Of a DNA stretch of 64,000 bases, positions 58,464 to 64,000 are shown one piece after another. The position numbers were made by a program, and so were the translations under genes. The DNA is taken from positions 2,568,001 to 2,632,000 of the forward strand of contig NZ_CP053348.1 in assembly GCF_013394595.1 (NCBI RefSeq), read 5' to 3'. This stretch comes from Winogradskyella forsetii. Its GTDB lineage: Bacteria > Bacteroidota > Bacteroidia > Flavobacteriales > Flavobacteriaceae. Every line of letters begins with the position of its first letter. Within the stretch, counting starts at the first letter, position 1. The notes under the pieces are model-generated. The model made no database searches, was not told the origin of the DNA, and saw only the letters and a program-made list of their open reading frames with translations.

Positions 58464-61400
58464 ATGATCCACTTCTTTGGAAACGTAAACAGTAAGGTAT
58501 TTGCTGTTCAAACAGCAGAAGAATTATTAACCGAAACCGTCTCTAAATTGATATGGTTATTCGGCAACCAACCTAAAATAGAACAAGCATCAATTGATGC
58601 TTTTTTTGTTGGACCAAGAGCCGCAATGATTACGCCTTGGAGTACAAATGCCGTTGAGATTACCCAAAACATGGGAGTTTCTGATATTATTAGAATTGAA
58701 GAATTTACCGCTGTCCCTGAAGATTATAAGGACTTTGATCCTATGATCTCAGAAAAATATCGAAGTTTGAATCAAGAGATATTCAACATTAATATTCAAC
58801 CTGAAAAGATTCAGGATATCGAAAATATTTCCGCATACAATCAACAAGAAGGTTTATCACTTAGCGACGAAGAAGTCGATTATCTTGAAAGTGTTTCAAA
58901 AAAAATAGGACGACCATTAACCGACTCTGAAGTGTTTGGGTTCTCTCAAGTGAATTCTGAGCATTGTCGTCATAAAATATTCAATGGTACGTTTGTTATT
59001 GATGGTGAAGAAAAAGAAACGTCATTATTCAAACTTATTAAGGAAACCTCAAAACAAAATCCGAACGATATAGTTTCAGCATATAAAGATAATGTCGCTT
59101 TTATAAAAGGACCAGTCGTAGAGCAGTTCGCACCAAAACGTGCTGATATTCCTGATTTTTACAATACCCAAGATTTTGAATCCGTTATTTCCCTCAAAGC
59201 AGAAACACACAATTTCCCAACAACGGTTGAACCTTTTAATGGCGCAGCAACAGGTTCTGGTGGTGAAATCAGGGATCGTCTGGCTGGAGGAAAAGGCTCT
59301 TTACCATTGGCAGGAACGGCTGTTTATATGACATCCTATTCAAGATTAAACGACGAACGTCCTTGGGAAAAAGCATTCCCAGAGCGCAAATGGCTCTACC
59401 AAACTCCAATGGACATTTTAATCAAAGCGAGTAATGGCGCATCCGATTTTGGAAATAAGTTTGGACAACCGTTAATCTGTGGCTCGGTTTTAACTTTTGA
59501 GCATGATGAAAATAATGATAGCACTCTAAGCACAATAGAAGGCTCTCAACCTCGAAAGCTCGGCTATGACAAAGTCATTATGCAAGCTGGTGGCATTGGT
59601 TACGGAAAAGCGAACCAAGCTTTAAAAGATATGCCAAAAGAAGGCGACAAAATTGTTATCCTTGGTGGAGATAATTATAGAATCGGAATGGGAGGTGCTG
59701 CAGTTTCTTCTGCCGATACAGGTGCACTGGCCTCTGGTATCGAACTCAATGCCGTTCAACGTTCTAATCCCGAAATGCAAAAACGTGCAGCCAATGCTGT
59801 TCGTGGCATGGTGGAAAGTGATGAAAATTTTATCGTTTCCATTCACGATCATGGTGCAGGTGGACATCTGAATTGTTTATCGGAATTGGTTGAAGATACT
59901 GGTGGAAAAATAGACTTAGACAAACTTCCTGTTGGAGACCCTACATTGTCTGCAAAAGAGATTATAGGTAACGAATCCCAAGAACGAATGGGATTGGTAA
60001 TTGCTGATAAACACTTAGAAACATTACATAACATTGCGGATAGAGAACGCTCACCAATTTATGATGTTGGCGAAGTGACGGGTAAACATCGATTTACTTT
60101 TGAATCTAAAACATCTGGTGAAAAACCGATGGATTTAGCCTTAGAAGATATGTTTGGAAGTTCTCCTAAAACCGTGATGAGTGATATTACAGTTGAAAAA
60201 CAGTATAGTGGCATTTCTTATGATACCAATAAATTCTACGATTATTTAGACCAAGTTCTACAACTTGAAGCTGTGGCTTGCAAAGATTGGTTAACTAATA
60301 AAGTTGACCGTTGCGTTGGTGGAAAGGTAGCGAAACAACAATGTGTTGGGCCTTTACAATTGCCATTAAATAATGTTGGCGTCATGGCGCTCGATTTTAA
60401 AGGTAAAGAAGGCATAGCAACATCGATTGGCCACGCTCCTATTTCGGGATTAATCAATCCTGTGGCAGGAAGCAGAAATTCAATTACTGAAGCATTGACC
60501 AATATGATTTGGGCACCGCTCAAAGACGGATTAAAAAGTGTGTCATTATCAGCAAACTGGATGTGGCCATGTAAAAATGAAGGCGAAGATGCACGTTTGT
60601 ATGAAGCTGTAAAAGCGATTTCAGAATTTTCAATTGATTTAGGCATCAACGTACCGACAGGAAAGGATTCGCTTTCCATGAAACAAAAATATCCTGATGG
60701 CGATGTTATTTCTCCTGGAACCGTTATTATTTCTGCAGCAGCCAATTGTAATGATATTACTAAAGTGGTTGAACCTGTTTTTCAAAAAGGAAAAGGATCA
60801 ATTTATTATATTAATATCTCTCAGGACTCTTATGAATTGGGTGGAAGTTCATTCGCTCAAATTAATAATAAAATTGGAAATACCACGCCAACTATTAAAA
60901 GTGCTAACTACGTTAAGACCGTCTTCAATACGATCCAAGATTTAATAAAAGACAATCAAATTGTTGCAGGACATGATGTAGCTTCTGGAGGCTTAATTAC
61001 GACTTTATTGGAAATGTGTTTTGCTGATACTAATTTAGGAGCAGAATTAAATATTACAGAAATCAACGAAAAAGATGCGTTCAAAGTGTTATTTGCCGAA
61101 AATGCAGGAATCGTTTTTCAGTCTGCCGATGATACGATTGAAACGGTTTTAGCAAATGCAAATATTGAATTTCACAAATTAGGACGTGTTATGGAAAGTG
61201 ATGTCTTGGGCATCACCAACGGCGACCAAGTATTTAGCATGACGATTTCAAGATTACGGGATATGTGGTTTAAAACCTCTTATCTTCTAGATCAGAAGCA
61301 AACCGCAAACGGGTTGGCAAAGGAAAGATTTAATAATTATAAAAATCAGCCCTTAAATTATTCATTCCCGAATCATTTTACAGGACAGCTTCCTCAAATT

Positions 61401-62171
61401 AATTCGAATCAATCCCGACCAAAAGCTGCAATTTTAAGAGAAAAAGGAAGTAATTCTGAACGTGAAATGGCCAATGCCATGTATTTAGCTGGATTCGATG
61501 TAAAAGATGTGCACATGACCGATTTAATTTCTGGTCGTGAAAACTTAGAAGATATTCAGTTTTTAGGTGCTGTTGGTGGTTTTAGTAATTCTGATGTTTT
61601 AGGTTCTGCCAAAGGTTGGGCAGGCGCCATAAAATACAATGAGAAAGCGAACAAAGTGATTAAAAACTTCTTCAAACGAGAAGATACGCTTACTATTGGC
61701 ATCTGTAATGGTTGCCAATTATGGATGGAATTAGATTTAGTAAATCCTGAGCATGAGGATCACGGAAAAATGACTTATAACGATTCCAAAAAGCACGAAA
61801 GCGGCTTTACGTCTGTGAAAATTCATGAGAATAACTCGGTTATGCTTTCAAGTTTAGCTGGAAGTACTTTAGGGGTTTGGATTTCTCATGGCGAAGGAAA
61901 ATTTAATTTACCTTATTCAGAAGATAAATACCATATTGTCGCCAAATATGGTTATGCTGACTATCCTGCCAATCCAAATGGTTCAGATTTTAATACGGCC
62001 ATGCTTTGCGATAAAACAGGACGGCATTTAGTAACTATGCCGCATATTGAGCGTTCTACATTCCAATGGAATTGGGCAAATTATCCAGAAGGAAGAAAAG
62101 ATGAAGTTTCACCGTGGTTAGAGGCTTTTGTGAATGCGAGATTATGGATTGAAGATAATAACAATAGTTAA
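58464..62171 (+). CDS. purL: Phosphoribosylformylglycinamidine synthase (single-chain FGAM synthase)
   Basis: A 1235-residue large-type PurL (FGAR amidotransferase), which makes FGAM from FGAR and glutamine for purine synthesis. The order of regions is an N-terminal PurS-like part (residues 1-130), linker (FSQVNSEHCRHKIFNG with conserved His), two AIRS-type ATP-binding halves (KAETHNFPTTVEPFNGAATGSGGEIRD; GGIGYGKANQ; VPTGKDSLSM) and a C-terminal glutaminase (about 970-1235) with GICNGCQ holding the catalytic Cys. The length is as in E. coli (1295, slightly shorter). ATG at 58464; a -7 box lies at 58422. Confidence 0.97.
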   Translation: MIHFFGNVNSKVFAVQTAEELLTETVSKLIWLFGNQPKIEQASIDAFFVGPRAAMITPWSTNAVEITQNMGVSDIIRIEEFTAVPEDYKDFDPMISEKYRSLNQEIFNINIQPEKIQDIENISAYNQQEGLSLSDEEVDYLESVSKKIGRPLTDSEVFGFSQVNSEHCRHKIFNGTFVIDGEEKETSLFKLIKETSKQNPNDIVSAYKDNVAFIKGPVVEQFAPKRADIPDFYNTQDFESVISLKAETHNFPTTVEPFNGAATGSGGEIRDRLAGGKGSLPLAGTAVYMTSYSRLNDERPWEKAFPERKWLYQTPMDILIKASNGASDFGNKFGQPLICGSVLTFEHDENNDSTLSTIEGSQPRKLGYDKVIMQAGGIGYGKANQALKDMPKEGDKIVILGGDNYRIGMGGAAVSSADTGALASGIELNAVQRSNPEMQKRAANAVRGMVESDENFIVSIHDHGAGGHLNCLSELVEDTGGKIDLDKLPVGDPTLSAKEIIGNESQERMGLVIADKHLETLHNIADRERSPIYDVGEVTGKHRFTFESKTSGEKPMDLALEDMFGSSPKTVMSDITVEKQYSGISYDTNKFYDYLDQVLQLEAVACKDWLTNKVDRCVGGKVAKQQCVGPLQLPLNNVGVMALDFKGKEGIATSIGHAPISGLINPVAGSRNSITEALTNMIWAPLKDGLKSVSLSANWMWPCKNEGEDARLYEAVKAISEFSIDLGINVPTGKDSLSMKQKYPDGDVISPGTVIISAAANCNDITKVVEPVFQKGKGSIYYINISQDSYELGGSSFAQINNKIGNTTPTIKSANYVKTVFNTIQDLIKDNQIVAGHDVASGGLITTLLEMCFADTNLGAELNITEINEKDAFKVLFAENAGIVFQSADDTIETVLANANIEFHKLGRVMESDVLGITNGDQVFSMTISRLRDMWFKTSYLLDQKQTANGLAKERFNNYKNQPLNYSFPNHFTGQLPQINSNQSRPKAAILREKGSNSEREMANAMYLAGFDVKDVHMTDLISGRENLEDIQFLGAVGGFSNSDVLGSAKGWAGAIKYNEKANKVIKNFFKREDTLTIGICNGCQLWMELDLVNPEHEDHGKMTYNDSKKHESGFTSVKIHENNSVMLSSLAGSTLGVWISHGEGKFNLPYSEDKYHIVAKYGYADYPANPNGSDFNTAMLCDKTGRHLVTMPHIERSTFQWNWANYPEGRKDEVSPWLEAFVNARLWIEDNNNS

Positions 62172-62522
62172 AAGTTATGTAGTCGAAAATCAAAATAGAG
62201 AAACTTTTTTCAGCTCGTATTTAATTTTTCATCCTGAATATAAACGACCTACTTGTTGCCGTTATATTTATCTTTTTGAAAAAGACGGTTTTATTATTAA
62301 TTCTAAAAAAGTGAAACCAACTAATCTCTGAACTAAAAAAATATAATTTTTTAAGGTTATGTCATCAGATAAACCTTACTATTTCATAAGGTTATAGGTA
62401 CTTTACATGACCTCTCGAATTTTATTGTAAATTTTTTTTATTCTTCATCATTTTCATAATATTTAATTTTATAACTTTAAAATCGATATTTTCGCAATAT
62501 CCCTTACTAATTTTTGCTAAAA
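62172..62522. other. Intergenic region, no supported gene
   Basis: 350 A/T-rich bases between purL and the acyl-CoA ligase gene. A frame of 65 codons (62134-62331) overlaps the purL end by 38 bp and continues to 62331; it has no independent start context or recognisable family, and I did not call it. No clear hairpin terminator was found. Confidence 0.5.
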
Positions 62523-64000
62523 ATGAACATGACAGAAGTAACACGCCTTTTCGATTTTCCATATTACCAATTAAAACACAAACCAAACGATAGCGCCTTG
62601 GTTACCAAATATAACGGTAAATGGGAAGCTATATCGACGCAAGAATATATAGATAAATCAAATGCCATGAGCAGGGCATTATTGCGTTTGGGCATTCAAA
62701 AAAACGATAAAATAGCGGTTATTTCCACTACCAATAGAACGGAATGGAACATCATGGATATTGGTGTTCTTCAACTAGGTGCGCAAAATATTCCGATATA
62801 CCCTACCATTAGTGCTGAGGATTACGAGTATGTTCTCAACCATAGCGAATCTATTTATTGCTTCGTTTCAGATAAAGAGGTGTTAGAAAAAGTTAGAAAA
62901 ATTCAAGATAAAACCAAAATAAAAGAGGTGTATTCCTTTGATCATATTGAAGGTTGTAAGCACTATTCTGAATTATTCGAATTAGGTAAAGATGACAGTA
63001 ACCAACCCGAAGTTGAAGCACGAAAAGATGCTGTAAAACCTGAAGATTTAGCTACCATAATTTATACATCAGGCACCACAGGACGACCAAAAGGCGTCAT
63101 GCTTTCGCATTGGAATATTACCAGTAATGCCTTGGACAGTTCGCCAAGGGTTCCTTTAAAGGAAGGAGAAAATCGCATCTTAAGTTTCTTACCTATTTGC
63201 CATATTTTTGAACGCCTTTTAATTTATGTGTACCAATATGCTGGGACTTCGATTTATTTTGCTGAAGCCATTGATAAAATTGGAGACAATGCTAAAGAAA
63301 TAAAGCCTAATTTAATGAGCGTGGTTCCTCGACTTCTTGAAAAAGTCTTTGATAAAATTATGCTTAAAGGCGAAGAATTAACAGGCATAAAAAAAGGATT
63401 GTTCTTTTGGGCCGTAAGATTAGGAGAACGTTGGGAACCTTATGGTGCCAATGGTGCTTGGTACGAGTTTCAACTAAAAATAGCCAATAAACTTATATTC
63501 AGCAAATGGCGTGAAGCCCTTGGTGGCGAATTAGGCACTATGGTTTCTGGTAGTGCAGCCTTGCAACCTAGGTTGGCAAGAATGTTTGGAGCGGCCAATA
63601 TGCGTGTTATGGAAGGCTATGGTTTAACCGAAACCTCTCCCGTTGTAGCCGTTGGTTTATATAAAGACAAAAATTATAGAGTGGGAACGGTTGGAAAACC
63701 AATTGATAATGTAGAGGTTAAAATTGCAGAAGATGGTGAACTTCTAATTAAAGGCCCTAATGTTATGTTAGGGTATTATAAAGACCCTGAAAAAACAGCT
63801 AGTGTTATGACAGGCGATTATTTCCATACTGGAGATAAAGGAGAAATTGATGCCGATGGTTTCTTAAAAATTACAGGTCGTAAAAAGGAAATGTTTAAAA
63901 CCTCTGGTGGAAAATATATCATTCCGCCACTTTTAGAAAACGACATGAAACAATCGCTTTTTATTGAACAAATCATGGTGGTCGGTGAAGGCGAAAAAAT
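62523..64000 (+). CDS. Long-chain fatty acid-CoA ligase (AMP-dependent synthetase), 3' end outside window
   Basis: 492 codons are visible from the ATG at 62523 (Met3 could also start) and the frame is still open at the window edge. The ATP-binding motif YTSGTTGRPKGVMLSH is followed by SFLPICHIFERL and the EGYGLTETSPVV motif. Later come YFHTGDKGEIDADGFLKITGRKKEM (the A8 hinge Asp and Arg) and GKYIIPPLLEN, as in bacterial FadD15-like ligases of about 590 residues; roughly 100 residues are missing. It activates fatty acids for uptake and beta-oxidation at the inner membrane. Substrate chain length is unknown. Confidence 0.92.
   Translation, partial: MNMTEVTRLFDFPYYQLKHKPNDSALVTKYNGKWEAISTQEYIDKSNAMSRALLRLGIQKNDKIAVISTTNRTEWNIMDIGVLQLGAQNIPIYPTISAEDYEYVLNHSESIYCFVSDKEVLEKVRKIQDKTKIKEVYSFDHIEGCKHYSELFELGKDDSNQPEVEARKDAVKPEDLATIIYTSGTTGRPKGVMLSHWNITSNALDSSPRVPLKEGENRILSFLPICHIFERLLIYVYQYAGTSIYFAEAIDKIGDNAKEIKPNLMSVVPRLLEKVFDKIMLKGEELTGIKKGLFFWAVRLGERWEPYGANGAWYEFQLKIANKLIFSKWREALGGELGTMVSGSAALQPRLARMFGAANMRVMEGYGLTETSPVVAVGLYKDKNYRVGTVGKPIDNVEVKIAEDGELLIKGPNVMLGYYKDPEKTASVMTGDYFHTGDKGEIDADGFLKITGRKKEMFKTSGGKYIIPPLLENDMKQSLFIEQIMVVGEGEK

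Noticed and set aside
62134..62331. 65-codon frame overlapping the purL 3' end
   Set aside because: It starts inside purL, has no independent initiation context and no recognisable family; it may be chance or a remnant.

Overview
The window comes from a low-GC member of the phylum Bacteroidota, almost certainly a marine-type Flavobacteriaceae. The support is gldF/gldG gliding genes, a type IX secretion (T9SS) sorting tail on a secreted nuclease, many short lipoproteins, A-rich start regions instead of Shine-Dalgarno sites, and -7 promoter elements of the form TAnnTTTG. The genus cannot be fixed from what is visible; a Winogradskyella/Psychroserpens-like bacterium is only a guess. About 60 protein genes are present, three of them too short for routine calling or broken. 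I saw no rRNA, tRNA, CRISPR array, prophage or insertion sequence.

Layout. 1-8.3 kb is core: a DinB-like tail, purC, phoH, a SAM hydrolase, a small monooxygenase-like gene, gldF - unknown membrane gene - gldG, and dnaN. 8.3-9.25 kb is gene-free and full of short inverted repeats. 9.25-20.9 kb is envelope and respiration: a PagL-like lipid A deacylase, two lipoproteins, cydAB (bd oxidase), thioredoxin, a c-type cytochrome/DUF3365 gene broken by an apparent frameshift, a YdjM-like membrane protein, OMPLA phospholipase and an SLC13 permease. 21-38 kb is an accessory region with a stress and DNA-repair flavour: PRC-barrel protein, EEP phosphohydrolase, DUF421, LigD plus Ku (end joining), a large HPII-type catalase, MgtC, a stress SDR, DUF1622, DUF2383, a GIY-YIG nuclease and a BLUF blue-light sensor, mixed with small charged proteins and gene remnants. 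39-43 kb holds a solitary type ISP/IIG-like restriction-methylase facing an unknown Bacteroidota family protein. 43-64 kb returns to core genes: mnmE, a TlpA thiol reductase, rhomboid, LpxL-like acyltransferase, class V aminotransferase, glmM, AcpH, an rRNA methylase, the secreted EndA nuclease, purL and a fatty acyl-CoA ligase cut by the window edge.

Most interesting signals. (1) Two copies of a GTAAC-N4-GTTAC palindrome, upstream of cydA and of the heme gene, each exactly 22 nt before a -7-like box. This is class II CRP/FNR-type geometry centred at about -41.5, so the two genes form a predicted respiratory regulon. (2) Two genes split at homopolymers (G4 at 16322, A8 at 24260). (3) A decayed response-regulator receiver domain at 25.4 kb. 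(4) A 7-bp tandem repeat directly against the gldF start codon, and a degenerate 7-bp-period tract that supplies the 3' end of another gene. (5) A DnaQ-like exonuclease domain that seems to have lost its catalytic acids in the GIY-YIG protein. (6) An orphan hairpin terminator that may end a small RNA near 37.7 kb. I did not find a convincing wholly new multi-gene system; the stress/NHEJ region and the gldF-X-gldG insertion come closest.
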